NCBI RefSeq assembly: GCF_000725545.1
Contig: NZ_JNZP01000015.1
Span: 248,001 to 312,000 of the forward strand
Direction: 5' to 3'
From: Streptomyces exfoliatus
GTDB lineage: Bacteria; Actinomycetota; Actinomycetes; Streptomycetales; Streptomycetaceae
DNA length: 64,000 nucleotides
The position numbers and the translations under genes were made by a program. Shown in pieces: positions 32,008 to 41,911 of the stretch. Positions within the stretch are counted from its first letter, which is position 1. Every line of letters begins with the position of its first letter. The notes below the pieces were generated by a model. It made no database searches. It saw only the letters and a program-made list of their open reading frames with translations, and was not told the DNA's origin.

Positions 32008-33597
32008 TTATGCGGTGCCGCGGCCCAGTTCCCAGAGCAGGAGGTCCGAGGACGTGTTGAGGGCGTTCTCGACTCCGTTGAGCTCGGTGCGCGCGGCGAC
32101 GTACTGCTTGCCCTGCCACAGCGGCAGGACGGGCACGTCCTCGGCGACGATCTTCTGGATCTGGTTGAAGACGGGGCTCGCGGCGGTGCGGTCGGCCTGG
32201 CGGCGCGAGCGCGGGATGAGCTGGTCGCGGACGACCTTGTTCACGTACGGGGTGTTGAGGAAGTTGTCGCTGTCCAGGAACGGCGCGATGTAGTTGTCCG
32301 GGTCCGGGTAGTCCGGGAACCAGCCGAGGCCGTAGACGGCGTAGTCGCCGCGCTTCTGGGCGGTGCGGAACGTGGACCACTCGGCGCCCCGGACGGTGGT
32401 GTCGAAGAGCTCGGTGGCGTCGAGCTGCTTCTTGAGCGCCTCGAACTCCTGGGCGGTCTCGGCGCCGTAGTGGTCGGTGGTGTAGTTCAGGGTCACCTTG
32501 ACCGGCGTCTCGACGCCCGCGTCCTTGAGGAGCTTGGCGGCCCGGGCGCGGTCGGGCTCGCCGTACTCGTCGAAGAACGGGGTGGCGTGGCCGGTGATGC
32601 TGGAGGGGATCAGCGAGTACAGGGGCTCGGCGGTGGGGCCGTAGACCGAGTTGACGAGGGCGCCGCGGTCGACGACGGCGGCCATGGCCTGGCGGACGGC
32701 CTTCTCCTCGACGGCGGGGGCCTTGGTGTTGAAGCCGAGGTAGCGGATCTCCAGGCCCGGGACCTCGATCATCTCGATGCCCTCCTTGGGCTTCTCGGTG
32801 AGGTTCCTGACCTGCTGCTGCGACAGGGAGCGGGCCATCATGTCGATGTCGTCGCTCTCCAGGGCCTGGCCCATGGTGCTCGCGTCGGCGTAGGGGCGCA
32901 GGACGACCTTGTCGTTGCGCAGGGTGATGTCGCCCTTGTAGGCCGGGTTCTTGGTGAAGACGAAGCGGGTGGCCTTCTCGCCCTCGCGCTCGACCTTCAT
33001 GGTGTACGGCCCGGAGCCGTCGACGTCGAAGCCGTCGCGGAGCTTGTCGGCGGCGTACTTGTCCTTGCTGAGGATGCCGGCGACCGGGGTGGAGAGCTTG
33101 TACGGGAAGGTGGCGTCGGGGGTCTTCAGGTGGAAGATCACCTCGTCGGTGCCCTTGGTCTCGACGGTGTCGACGTTCGAGAGGAGGGCGGCCGTGCCGT
33201 TGTCCGACTTGATCTTCAGGACCCGGTCGACGGAGTACTTGACGTCCTCGGCGGTGATCGGGGTGCCGTCGGCGAAGGTGAGGCCGGAGCGGAGCTTGCA
33301 GCGGTAGCTCTCGCTGGCCTTGTCGGAGAACCCGCAGCTCTGGGCGGCCTCGGGGACGGGCTCGCCGCCGCCGTGGGGCACGTGCATCAGGGTCTGGACG
33401 GTCTGCCGCAGGATGTTCCACGCGCCGGTGTCGTAGGCGAAGGCGGGGTCGAACGGGGCGGGGGCGTCCGCGGTGGCGATGAACTGGTCCGTGGTGCCGA
33501 CGACGATCGCTCCGTCCTCCTCGGCTCCGCCGCAGGCGGCGAGCAGGGGGACGAGCAGTCCGGCCGCGGCCGGGAGCACCAGGGTCTTGCGGTTCAT
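32008..33597 (-). CDS. ABC transporter solute-binding lipoprotein, family 5 (paralogue)
   Basis: A 529-residue lipoprotein, MNRKTLVLPAAAGLLVPLLAAC with lipidated Cys22. Family-5 SBP features match the neighbour: LRSGLTFADGTPITAEDVKYSVDRVL, DGSGPYTMKV, IRYLGFNTKAPAVEEKAVRQAMAAVVDRGALVNSVY, and LPLWQGKQYVAAR. The strong but incomplete similarity points to an old duplication with diverged ligand specificity. The ATG at 33597 has GGAG 10 nt upstream; an upstream Met lacks a ribosome binding site. It is the first gene of the pair, preceded by a 472-bp non-coding region. Confidence 0.92.
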   Translation of the reverse strand: MNRKTLVLPAAAGLLVPLLAACGGAEEDGAIVVGTTDQFIATADAPAPFDPAFAYDTGAWNILRQTVQTLMHVPHGGGEPVPEAAQSCGFSDKASESYRCKLRSGLTFADGTPITAEDVKYSVDRVLKIKSDNGTAALLSNVDTVETKGTDEVIFHLKTPDATFPYKLSTPVAGILSKDKYAADKLRDGFDVDGSGPYTMKVEREGEKATRFVFTKNPAYKGDITLRNDKVVLRPYADASTMGQALESDDIDMMARSLSQQQVRNLTEKPKEGIEMIEVPGLEIRYLGFNTKAPAVEEKAVRQAMAAVVDRGALVNSVYGPTAEPLYSLIPSSITGHATPFFDEYGEPDRARAAKLLKDAGVETPVKVTLNYTTDHYGAETAQEFEALKKQLDATELFDTTVRGAEWSTFRTAQKRGDYAVYGLGWFPDYPDPDNYIAPFLDSDNFLNTPYVNKVVRDQLIPRSRRQADRTAASPVFNQIQKIVAEDVPVLPLWQGKQYVAARTELNGVENALNTSSDLLLWELGRGTA

Positions 33598-33976
33598 CAG
33601 GGACGATCTCCTCATCCGGCACTGGGATACAGCGGTCAGTGGAACTCCGCCGCCGGCCGCCCGGTCGGGGCGGGAGCGATCGGGCCGGGTGTTGCGATCG
33701 GTCCTGTGTTCGCGGCTGTTCACGGCGACTTGGGTGTGCGCCGGTGCACGCGGTTATGCGGCGAAGTACTCGCGAAAGATTAGTGGGCGGCGCCGCTATT
33801 GCCTGACCACGGGTGCCCCTGGGGGTAATCGCACAGTGATCATGGATGCGGGGGGCTCGATAGTCATGCGGTGGATGATGCGGACGGCGTAGAGCCAATC
33901 GGGACACTTGGGGCGCCGAAACCCGATGTTTTCGGGCGCGGACACAAGAAGGGCCACCCACCGTCAGGCACTCTGG

Positions 33977-33990
33977 GTGACCAAGGTCAC
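33977..33990. promoter_or_regulatory. Putative Crp binding site
   Basis: GTGACCAAGGTCAC is a perfect palindrome that fits GTGA-N6-TCAC and GTG-N6-GNCAC. It lies in the long non-coding gap, 380 bp upstream of the solute-binding lipoprotein at 32008. Confidence 0.5.
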
Positions 33991-34018
33991 GCAGAGGCCT
34001 TTTCGGGGAATGGCCGCG

Positions 34019-34042
34019 GCGCTTTCCGTACGGCGAAAGCGC
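34019..34042 (-). terminator. Hairpin after the HAD-family gene
   Basis: GCGCTTTC (34019-34026) and GAAAGCGC (34035-34042) form an 8-bp stem whose loop contains CGTACG. It starts 27 bp past the HAD stop. Confidence 0.6.
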
Positions 34043-34069
34043 ATTCCGCCGGGAAAGCTCAGAGAAACC

Positions 34070-34768
34070 TCAGATCCCGGTGATCAACGTGCGGAGAAAG
34101 GGCACGTCGACCTCTTCGAGGGAACGCACGACGACCCGGCCGGGAGAGGCCGCGATGGGGGCGACGGAGGGCACCGCGACGACCCGGCAGCCGGCCGCCT
34201 CCGCGGCCGCCACACCGGTCGCCGTGTCCTCGATGACGGCGCACAGCGCCGGGTCGGCCCCGACCCCGCGGGCGGCGGTCAGATAGGGCTCGGGATGCGG
34301 CTTGGTCCGGGTGACCTCGTCCCCGGCGACGGTGAGGGTGAAGCGGTCACGGCCGAGCGAGTCGAGGACCCGGTCGATGATCCGCCGGTGCGAGGCGGAG
34401 ACCAGGGCGGTGGGGATGGAGTGCCGGGCCAGTTCGGCGAGGAGCCGCTCGGCTCCCGGCATCAGCGGCACTCCCCGGTCGATGCGCCGCTCGAACTTCT
34501 CGTTGAGCAGGACGGTCAGTTCGGCCAGGGTGATGTCGGCGCCGGTGGACTCGATGAGATAGCCCGCGCTGCGGGTCATCGGGCCGCCGACGACGACGTC
34601 CCGCCAGGCCTCGTCCAGCCGGTGCCCGAGGTCGGCGAAGACCTCCACCTCCGCGTCCCACCAGAAGCCCTCCGTGTCGACGAGGGTGCCGTCCATGTCG
34701 AGGAAGACCGCCTGCAGGGCGGAGCTTCCGTTCGTACGGAACAGGGACGCGGGGACCGTACTGGTCAT
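34070..34768 (-). CDS. HAD-family hydrolase (beta-phosphoglucomutase-like)
   Basis: A 232-residue phosphatase or phosphomutase. Motif I is VFLDMDGTLVDTEG (nucleophile Asp and acid/base Asp two residues on), motif II is TALVSASHRR and motif III/IV is TRTKPHPEPYLTAARGVGADPALCAVIEDTATGVAAAEAAG. The helical cap between motifs I and II is subclass I. Substrate specificity cannot be predicted; sugar or nucleotide phosphates are typical. ATG 34768 with GGAGGTG upstream. It lies downstream of metH on the same strand, but a strong terminator separates them. Confidence 0.92.
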   Translation of the reverse strand: MTSTVPASLFRTNGSSALQAVFLDMDGTLVDTEGFWWDAEVEVFADLGHRLDEAWRDVVVGGPMTRSAGYLIESTGADITLAELTVLLNEKFERRIDRGVPLMPGAERLLAELARHSIPTALVSASHRRIIDRVLDSLGRDRFTLTVAGDEVTRTKPHPEPYLTAARGVGADPALCAVIEDTATGVAAAEAAGCRVVAVPSVAPIAASPGRVVVRSLEEVDVPFLRTLITGI

Positions 34769-34794
34769 CCGGACACCTCCATGGAGGGACGAGA

Positions 34795-34835
34795 AGGCCG
34801 GCCCCCCTCCCCGGTACGGGGAGGAGGACCGGCCT
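34795..34835 (-). terminator. Terminator after metH
   Basis: AGGCCGG (34795-34801) pairs with CCGGCCT (34829-34835), and the inner CCTCCCCG-GTA-CGGGGAGG extends the stem. It lies just upstream of the HAD-gene ribosome binding site and 62 bp past the metH stop. Confidence 0.85.
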
Positions 34836-34896
34836 GCACTGGACCGACAAGTGTACGTCCCGATCATCGCGGACGCGGGGATTTACCCCGGGACGG

Positions 34897-37800
34897 TCAC
34901 CTGGCGTTGAAGTACTTCGCCTCAGGGTGATGGATCACGATGGCGTCGGTGGACTGCTCGGGGTGGAGCTGGAACTCCTCCGACAGGTGCACACCGATGC
35001 GCTCCGGGCCCAGCAGCTCCGCGATCTTCGCGCGGTCCTCCAGGTCGGGGCAGGCGCCGTAGCCGAGGGAGAAGCGCGCACCGCGGTACTTGAGGTCGAA
35101 CATGTCCTGGACGTGGGCCGGGTCCTCGCCCGCGAAGCCCAGCTCGGCGCGGACCCGGGCGTGCCAGTACTCGGCGAGGGCCTCGGCCAGCTGCACGGAG
35201 AGGCCGTGCAGCTCCAGGTAGTCGCGGTAGGAGTCGGACTCGAAGAGCTTGGCCGTGGCCTCGCCGATCTTCGAGCCGACGGTGACGACCTGGAGGCCGA
35301 CGACATCGGTCTCGCCGGACTCCTCCGGGCGGAAGAAGTCCGCGAGGCAGAGGCGGCGGCCGCGGCGCTGGCGCGGGAAGGTGAAGCGGGTCCGCTCGTT
35401 GCCCGCCTCGTCCAGGATGATCAGGTCGTCGCCCTTGGAGACGCAGGGGAAGTAGCCGTGGACGACGGCCGCCTCGAGCAGGTTCTCCGTGTGGAGCTTG
35501 TCCAGCCAGCCGCGCAGCCGCGGCCGGCCCTCGGTCTCGACGAGCTCCTCGTACGTGGGTCCGTCGCCGGTCCGGTTCTGCTTGAGGCCCCACTGGCCCT
35601 TGAACAGGGCGCCTTCGTCGAGCCAGGACGCGTAGTCCTTCAGCGGGATGCCCTTGACGACCCGGGTGCCCCAGAACGGCGGGGTGGGCACCGGGTTGTC
35701 GGTGGCGACGTCGGAGCGCCCGCCGGGCTCCGGCTCGGCGACCTGGAGGGCGGCGGTGTCCTGCTTCGGGACCCGGCGCTGCTTGAGCTCGGGGAGTACG
35801 GCTCCGGGGACGCCGCGCTTGACGGAGACGAGGGCGTCCATGAGGCGCAGGCCCTCGAAGGCGTCGCGGGCGTAGCGGACCTCGCCCTGGTAGATCTCGT
35901 ACAGGTCCTGTTCGACGTACGCCCTGGTGAGGGCGGCGCCGCCGAGGATCACGGGGTACTTGGCGGCCAGCTCGCGCTGGTTCAGCTCCTCCAGGTTCTC
36001 CTTCATGATCACGGTGGACTTCACGAGGAGACCGGACATGCCGATGACGTCGGCGCGGTGCTCCTCGGCGGCTTCGAGGATCGCGGAGACCGGCTGCTTG
36101 ATGCCGATGTTGACGACGTTGTAGCCGTTGTTGGTCCGACTTCTCCATGTGCGGTTCGAGGTAGGCGACGGCCGTCTTCATGACCTCGGCGGACTGCAGC
36201 ACGAACGGCAGCTGCATCTGGCCGGAGCCGAACAGCTCGCCCACGGTCTTCATGCCGTCGAGCAGGATCTCGTTGACGATCTCCAGCGCGGGCCGGAGCG
36301 TCAGCGCCTCGTCGAGGTCGGCCTCCAGACCGTTCTTCTCGCCGTCGACGATCCGGCGCTTCAGCCGCTCGTCCAGCGGCAGGGCGAGGAGCTCCTCGGT
36401 CTTGCCGGCCTTCATCGACTTGGTGTTGACGCCCTCGAACAGGGCCATCAGCTTCTGCAGCGGGTCGTAGCCCTCGGAGCGCCGGTCGTAGATCAGGTCG
36501 AGGGCGGTGGTGACCTGCTCGTCGTCGAAACGGGCGATGGGCAGGATCTTCGAGGCGTGGACGATCGCCGAGTCCAGGCCCGCCTTGACGCACTCGTCGA
36601 GGAAGACGGAGTTGAGGAGGATGCGGGCGGCCGGGTTCAGACCGAAGGAGATGTTGGAGAGGCCGAGCGTGGTCTGGACGTCCGGGCGGCGGCGCTTCAG
36701 CTCGCGGATCGCCTCGATGGTGGCGATGCCGTCCTTCCGCGACTCCTCCTGGCCGGTGCAGATCGTGAAGGTCAGGGTGTCGATGAGGATGTCGGACTCG
36801 TGGATGCCCCAGTTGCCGGTGAGGTCCTCGATGAGCCGCTCGGCGATGGCCACCTTGTGCTCGGCGGTCCGGGCCTGGCCCTCCTCGTCGATGGTGAGGG
36901 CGATGAGCGCGGCGCCGTGCTCCTGGGCCAGGCGGGTGACCTTGGCGAAGCGGGACTCGGGGCCGTCGCCGTCCTCGTAGTTGACGGAGTTGATGACGGC
37001 CCGGCCGCCGAGCTTCTCCAGGCCGGCCCGCAGGACGTCCACCTCGGTGGAGTCCAGGACGATGGGCAGCGTGGAGGCGGTCGCGAAGCGGCCGGCGAGC
37101 TCCTCCATGTCGGCGACGCCGTCGCGGCCCACGTAGTCGACACACAGGTCGAGCATGTGCGCGCCCTCGCGGATCTGGTCGCGGGCCATCTCGACGCAGT
37201 CGTCCCAGCGGCCTTCGAGCATGGCCTCGCGGAACTTCTTCGAGCCGTTGGCGTTCGTGCGCTCGCCGATTGCCATGTACGCGGTGTCCTGGCGGAACGG
37301 CACGGTCTGGTAGAGCGAGGCGGCGCCGGGCTCCGGGCGCGGGTCGCGCGCGCCGGGGGTGAGGCCCTGGACGCGTTCGACGACCTGGCGCAGGTGCTCG
37401 GGGGTCGAGCCGCAGCAGCCGCCGACCAGCGAGAGGCCGTAGTCGCGGACGAAGTTCTCCTGCGCGTCGGCCATCTCGGGCGCCGTGAGCGGGAAGTAGG
37501 CGCCGTCCTTGGTCAGGATGGGCAGGCCGGCGTTCGGCATGCACATGAGCGGCGTACGGGAGTGGCGGGCGAGGTAGCGCAGGTGCTCGCTCATCTCGGC
37601 CGGGCCGGTGGAGCAGTTCAGGCCGATCAGGTCGATGCCGAGGGGCTCGAGGGCGGTCAGCGCCGCGCCGATCTCGGAGCCGAGCAGCATGACGCCCGTG
37701 GTCTCGAAGGCGAGCGAACAGATCAGGGGTACGTCGAGCCCGACGGCTTCCATCGCGCGGCGGGCGCCGATGAGGCTGGCCTTGGTCTGCAGCAGGTCCT

Positions 37801-38323
37801 GGGTGGTCTCGACGATCAGGGCGTCGGCGCCGCCGGCGAGCAGGCCCTCGGCGTTCTGCTGGTAGCCGTCGCGCAGGACGCCGTACCCGATGTGGCCGAG
37901 CGACGGCAGCTTGGTGCCGGGGCCGATCGAGCCGAGCACCCAGCGCTGGCGGCCGTCCCGGGCGCCGAACTCGTCGGCGACCTCGCGGGCGATCCGGGCG
38001 CCGGCCTCGGACAGCTCGAAGATCCGGTCGGCGATGTCGTACTCGCCCGCCGCCGAATGGTTGGAGCCGAAGGTGTTGGTCTCGACGCAGTCGACGCCGG
38101 CCTCGAAGTACTCCCGGTGCACCGAGCGGACGATGTCCGGCCGGGTGACGTTCAGGATCTCGTTGCATCCTTCGAGGTTCTGGAAGTCCTCGAGCGTGGG
38201 GTCCTGCGCCTGGAGCATGGTGCCCATGGCGCCGTCGGCGACGACGACGCGGCTCGCCAGCGCCTCACGGAGGGCTGCGGCACGGGTCCGGATATCGGCG
38301 GAAGGGGTCGGCAACGAGGCCAT
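34897..38323 (-). pseudogene. metH: Methionine synthase MetH, disrupted by an apparent 86-nt deletion
   Basis: Cobalamin-dependent methionine synthase in two frames. The first frame (38323 to 36134, 730 codons) encodes the homocysteine-binding barrel (VVADGAMGTMLQ; zinc cysteines in LNCSTG and VGGCCGSTPEH), the methyltetrahydrofolate domain (AIGERTNANGSKKF) and the B12 cap, ending AVAYLEPHMEKSD. The next codons should be about 29 residues containing the DxHxxG cobalamin-ligand motif, but one base is followed directly by NNGYNVVNIGIKQPVSAILEAA in a different frame (36132 to 34897, 411 residues), which carries the rest of the B12 domain and the AdoMet-activation domain. Adding 29 residues gives 1170, the normal size. 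No repair by a single frameshift is possible; the loss removes the axial-ligand histidine. Confidence 0.9.
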
Positions 38324-38358
38324 GGATGAGCTCCCAGGGGTGCGACGGCTGTCGGCTT

Positions 38359-38380
38359 TGCACCTTCGGAGGAGGGTGCA
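38359..38380 (-). promoter_or_regulatory. Small hairpin in the metH leader
   Basis: TGCACC (38359-38364) and GGTGCA (38375-38380) can pair in the metH 5' leader. It is too small and unconserved-looking to call a cobalamin or SAM riboswitch. Confidence 0.3.
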
Positions 38381-38522
38381 CGGGGCCAGCGTAACCGCGC
38401 TCGCCTTGGGGTGGACACGGCGTCCCACAGGCCGGACGGCATCCTGTGTGCGGGGACTCCCGGTCCGGCCCGTTCTTGCCCGACACTGTCAGGTGTGACG
38501 CAAGGTCGACATCGACCGATAG

Positions 38523-38541
38523 TGTTCAGCATTGTCGAACA
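38523..38541. promoter_or_regulatory. Putative GylR operator upstream of gylR
   Basis: TGTTCAGCATTGTCGAACA is an imperfect dyad (TGTTC/GAACA) 25 bp before the gylR start. It agrees at 12 of 16 core positions with the sequence upstream of glpF, consistent with autoregulation. Confidence 0.6.
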
Positions 38542-38566
38542 ACGTGAGAGGGAGAAGGGCCGGGCG

Positions 38567-39331
38567 ATGGCGAAGAACATCCAGTCGCTTGAACGAGCGG
38601 CGGCCATGCTGCGACTGCTCGCCGGCGGCGAGCGCCGGCTCGGCCTGTCGGACATCGCGTCCTCGCTGGGGCTCGCCAAGGGCACCGCCCACGGCATCCT
38701 GCGCACCCTCCAGGCGGAGGGCTTCGTGGAGCAGGAGGCGACCTCGGGCCGCTACCAGCTCGGCGCGGAGCTGCTGCGGCTCGGCAACAGCTATCTGGAC
38801 GTGCACGAGCTGCGCGCGCGGGCCCTCGTCTGGACGGACGACCTGGCCCGGTCCAGCGGCGAGAGCGTGCACCTGGGGGTGCTGCACCTGCAGGGCGTGC
38901 TGATCGTCCACCACGTCTTCCGGCCGGACGACAGCCGGCAGGTCCTGGAGGTGGGGGCCATGCAGCCGCTTCACTCCACAGCACTGGGCAAGGTCCTCTC
39001 GGCGTACGACCCGGTGGCGCACAGCGAGGTGGTGGAGGTCGAGCGGGAGGCGTTCACGCCCCGTACGACCACGGAGCTGACGGACTTCGAGTCGCTGCTG
39101 GACCTGACGCGGGCACGGGGCTGGGCGGCGGACGTGGAGGAGACGTGGGACGGCGTGGCCTCGGTGGCGGCGCCCATCCACGACCGGCGCCGGATGCCGG
39201 TGGGCGCCGTGGCGGTCACGGGCGCCGTGGAGCGGCTCTGCCCGAACGGCGAGCTGCGTCCGGAGCTGGTGGCGGCGGTGCGGGACTGCGCCCGCGCGGT
39301 GTCCCGGGACCTGGGGGCCCGGCGCTTCTGA
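38567..39331 (+). CDS. gylR: IclR-family glycerol operon regulator GylR
   Basis: A 254-residue repressor. The N-terminal winged helix is SLERAAAMLRLLAGGERRLGLSDIASSLGLAKGTAHGILRTLQAEGFVEQ (about 5-55), and the C-terminal IclR effector domain includes MQPLHSTALGKVLSAY and VASVAAPIHDRRRMPVGAVAVTG. In S. coelicolor GylR represses the glycerol operon and itself, with glycerol-3-phosphate as the likely inducer. ATG with GGAGAAGGG upstream. It is directly upstream of glpF-glpK-glpD but separated by a strong terminator. Confidence 0.94.
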   Translation: MAKNIQSLERAAAMLRLLAGGERRLGLSDIASSLGLAKGTAHGILRTLQAEGFVEQEATSGRYQLGAELLRLGNSYLDVHELRARALVWTDDLARSSGESVHLGVLHLQGVLIVHHVFRPDDSRQVLEVGAMQPLHSTALGKVLSAYDPVAHSEVVEVEREAFTPRTTTELTDFESLLDLTRARGWAADVEETWDGVASVAAPIHDRRRMPVGAVAVTGAVERLCPNGELRPELVAAVRDCARAVSRDLGARRF

Positions 39332-39352
39332 GCCTGGGCCCGACAGCCTGAA

Positions 39353-39387
39353 CCCGCCGGTAACGATCGCGTTATCGGCGGGTTTTT
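39353..39387 (+). terminator. Rho-independent terminator after gylR
   Basis: CCCGCCGGTAACG (39353-39365) pairs with CGTTATCGGCGGG (39370-39382) with one G-T wobble and is followed by TTTTT (39383-39387). This is the most classical intrinsic terminator in the window. Confidence 0.93.
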
Positions 39388-39441
39388 CGCATCCGGAGCC
39401 CTTGACGCGCTGTTCACCTGGGGGCAAAACTTCCGTGCATC

Positions 39442-39459
39442 GGTCGGCAATGCCGAACA
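39442..39459. promoter_or_regulatory. Putative GylR operator upstream of glpF
   Basis: GGTCGGCAATGCCGAACA resembles the gylR-upstream dyad and abuts TTGACG (39461-39466), a good -35 element. Repressor binding here would block the glycerol operon promoter. Confidence 0.6.
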
Positions 39460-39584
39460 CTTGACGGCAATAGGCGTTAGAGTGTGGCAGTGCCAAGGGC
39501 CGGTAACGCCCTCACACGAGGGTGCGGACCACCGGAGGGACCCGGGGTTCGCCTTCCCCTGGACGAAGGACAAAGGAGTCGCGG

Positions 39585-40343
39585 GTGTCCAGCTCCGACA
39601 TCTTCCTCGGCGAGACCATCGGTACCGCCGTTCTCATTCTGCTCGGCGGCGGTGTGTGTGCCGCCGTCACGCTCAAGGGCTCCAAGGCCCGCAACGCGGG
39701 CTGGCTCGCGATCACCTTCGGGTGGGGCTTCGCCGTGATGACGGCCGTCTACATGACGGCTTCCCTCTCGGGCGCCCATCTGAACCCCGCCGTCACGGTC
39801 GGAATCGCGATCAAGGACGGGACGTGGGACGACGTCCCCGTCTACATCGCTGGCCAGATACTCGGCGCGATGATCGGTGCGGCACTGGTCTGGGTGGCCT
39901 ACTACGGCCAGTTCCAGGCCCACCTCACCGACCCCGAGGCCGCCGCGAAGAAGCCGGTCGAGGGCCCCGGCCCGGTGCTCGGCGTCTTCTCCACAGGACC
40001 CGAGATCCGGAACACCTGGCAGAACCTGGCCACCGAGATCATCGGCACCGTCGTGCTCGTCCTGGCCGTGCTCACCCAGGGCCTCAACGACAGCGGCAAG
40101 GGTCTCGGCGTCATAGGCGCCCTGATCACCGCGTTCGTGGTGGTCTCGATCGGCCTCTCGCTCGGCGGCCCCACCGGCTACGCGATCAACCCGGCCCGTG
40201 ACCTCGGTCCGCGCATCGTGCACGCCCTGCTGCCGCTGCCGAACAAGGGCGGCTCCGACTGGAGCTACGCCTGGATCCCGGTCGCCGGACCGCTGATCGG
40301 TGGCGCCATCGCCGCGGGTATCTACAACATCGCGTTCGCCTGA
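39585..40343 (+). CDS. glpF: Glycerol uptake facilitator GlpF
   Basis: A 252-residue aquaglyceroporin with six transmembrane helices and two half-helices. NPA motifs are [11 protein letters not shown] near residue 67 and [16 protein letters not shown] near 203; the Asp after the second NPA marks glycerol-conducting members. It lets glycerol diffuse in for phosphorylation by GlpK. GTG with AAAGGAG 6 nt upstream. It is the first gene of the glpFKD operon. Confidence 0.95.
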   Translation: MSSSDIFLGETIGTAVLILLGGGVCAAVTLKGSKARNAGWLAITFGWGFAVMTAVYMTASLSGAHLNPAVTVGIAIKDGTWDDVPVYIAGQILGAMIGAALVWVAYYGQFQAHLTDPEAAAKKPVEGPGPVLGVFSTGPEIRNTWQNLATEIIGTVVLVLAVLTQGLNDSGKGLGVIGALITAFVVVSIGLSLGGPTGYAINPARDLGPRIVHALLPLPNKGGSDWSYAWIPVAGPLIGGAIAAGIYNIAFA

Positions 40344-40378
40344 GCCGTCCTTCTCCCAGACTTCCCTTGGAGCACACC

Positions 40379-41905
40379 GTGACCGACGCACACACCTCCG
40401 GCCCGTTCATCGCGGCCATCGACCAGGGCACCACGTCGTCCCGCTGCATCGTCTTCGACAAGGACGGCCGGATCGTCTCGGTCGACCAGAAGGAGCACGA
40501 GCAGATCTTCCCGAAGCCGGGTTGGGTCGAGCACGACGCCGCCGAGATCTGGACCAACGTCCAGGAGGTCGTGGCCGGCGCCCTGTCGAAGGGCGGCATC
40601 GCCGCCTCGGACGTCAAGGCCATCGGCATCACCAACCAGCGCGAGACCACGCTGCTCTGGGACAAGAACACCGGTGAGCCCGTCCACAACGCCCTCGTCT
40701 GGCAGGACACCCGCACCGACGCCCTCTGCAAGGAGCTCGGCCGCAACGTCGGCCAGGACCGCTTCCGCCGCGAGACCGGCCTGCCGCTGGCCAGCTACTT
40801 CGCGGGACCGAAGATCCGCTGGATGCTCGACAACGTCGAGGGCCTGCGGGAGCGCGCCGAGGCCGGCGACATCCTCTTCGGCACCATGGACTCCTGGGTC
40901 ATCTGGAACCTCACCGGCGGCGCCGACGGCGGCGTGCACGTCACCGACGTCACCAACGCCTCGCGCACCATGCTGATGAACCTCCACACCCTGGCCTGGG
41001 ACGAGAAGATCGCCGAGTCCATGGGCGTCCCGCTCAACGTCCTCCCGGAGATCAGGTCCTCCGCCGAGGTCTACGGCCACGTCAAGGACGGCGTCCTCGC
41101 CGGTGTCCCGGTCGCCTCGGCGCTCGGCGACCAGCAGGCCGCCCTGTTCGGCCAGACCTGCTTCGCCGAGGGCGAGGCGAAGTCGACGTACGGCACCGGC
41201 ACCTTCATGCTGATGAACACCGGCGACAAGATCATCAACTCCTACAGCGGCCTGCTGACCACGGTCGGCTACCAGATCGGCGAGGAGAAGCCGGTCTACG
41301 CCCTGGAGGGCTCGATCGCCGTCACCGGTTCGCTGGTGCAGTGGATGCGCGACCAGATGGGCCTGATCAAGTCGGCCGCCGAGATCGAGACCCTCGCGTC
41401 CTCGGTCGAGGACAACGGCGGCGCCTACTTCGTGCCGGCCTTCTCCGGTCTCTTCGCCCCGTACTGGCGCTCCGACGCCCGCGGCGTGATCGCCGGCCTC
41501 ACCCGGTACGTCACCAAGGCGCACATCGCCCGCGCCGTCCTGGAGGCCACCGCCTGGCAGACCCGCGAGATCACCGACGCCATGACGAAGGACTCCGGCG
41601 TCGAGCTGACCGCGCTCAAGGTCGACGGCGGCATGACCTCCAACAACCTGCTGATGCAGACCCTCTCGGACTTCCTGGACGCGCCTGTCGTGCGTCCGAT
41701 GGTCGCCGAGACCACCTGCCTCGGCGCCGCCTACGCCGCCGGCCTGGCCGTCGGCTTCTGGCCGGACACCGACGCGCTGCGCGCCAACTGGCGCCGCGCC
41801 GCGGAATGGACCCCTCGCATGGACGCCGACAGGCGTGACAGCGAGTACAAGAGCTGGCTCAAGGCCGTGGAGCGGACCATGGGCTGGATCGAGGACGAGG
41901 AGTAG
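40379..41905 (+). CDS. glpK: Glycerol kinase GlpK
   Basis: A 508-residue FGGY-family kinase that converts glycerol and ATP to glycerol-3-phosphate. Signatures: [18 protein letters not shown] (phosphate 1), [59 protein letters not shown] and [17 protein letters not shown] at 40379 with GGAG upstream; a TTG at 40367 is out of register with that ribosome binding site. It follows glpF by 35 nt and precedes glpD by 6 nt. Confidence 0.97.
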   Translation: MTDAHTSGPFIAAIDQGTTSSRCIVFDKDGRIVSVDQKEHEQIFPKPGWVEHDAAEIWTNVQEVVAGALSKGGIAASDVKAIGITNQRETTLLWDKNTGEPVHNALVWQDTRTDALCKELGRNVGQDRFRRETGLPLASYFAGPKIRWMLDNVEGLRERAEAGDILFGTMDSWVIWNLTGGADGGVHVTDVTNASRTMLMNLHTLAWDEKIAESMGVPLNVLPEIRSSAEVYGHVKDGVLAGVPVASALGDQQAALFGQTCFAEGEAKSTYGTGTFMLMNTGDKIINSYSGLLTTVGYQIGEEKPVYALEGSIAVTGSLVQWMRDQMGLIKSAAEIETLASSVEDNGGAYFVPAFSGLFAPYWRSDARGVIAGLTRYVTKAHIARAVLEATAWQTREITDAMTKDSGVELTALKVDGGMTSNNLLMQTLSDFLDAPVVRPMVAETTCLGAAYAAGLAVGFWPDTDALRANWRRAAEWTPRMDADRRDSEYKSWLKAVERTMGWIEDEE

Positions 41906-41911
41906 ATCGAC

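Larger units (their letters stand above)
33598..34069. other. 472-bp non-coding region upstream of the solute-binding genes
   Basis: No credible gene. It holds a Crp-like palindrome at 33977, a weak hairpin GCGCCGAAA/TTTCGGGCGC at 33913-33939, and the HAD-gene terminator hairpin at 34019. A -10-like TAATCT for the solute-binding gene is present on the minus strand at 33777-33782, about 180 bp before its ATG, without a good -35. The 100 bp next to the ATG are very GC-rich and probably leader. Confidence 0.6.

Noticed and set aside
36134..38323. Two separate genes instead of one broken metH
   Set aside because: The two parts are consecutive segments of one known protein with a clean missing block between, and no start codon with a ribosome binding site lies at the second part.
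38341..38400. Possible cobalamin or SAM riboswitch before metH
   Set aside because: Only one 6-bp hairpin; no conserved core elements of either riboswitch.
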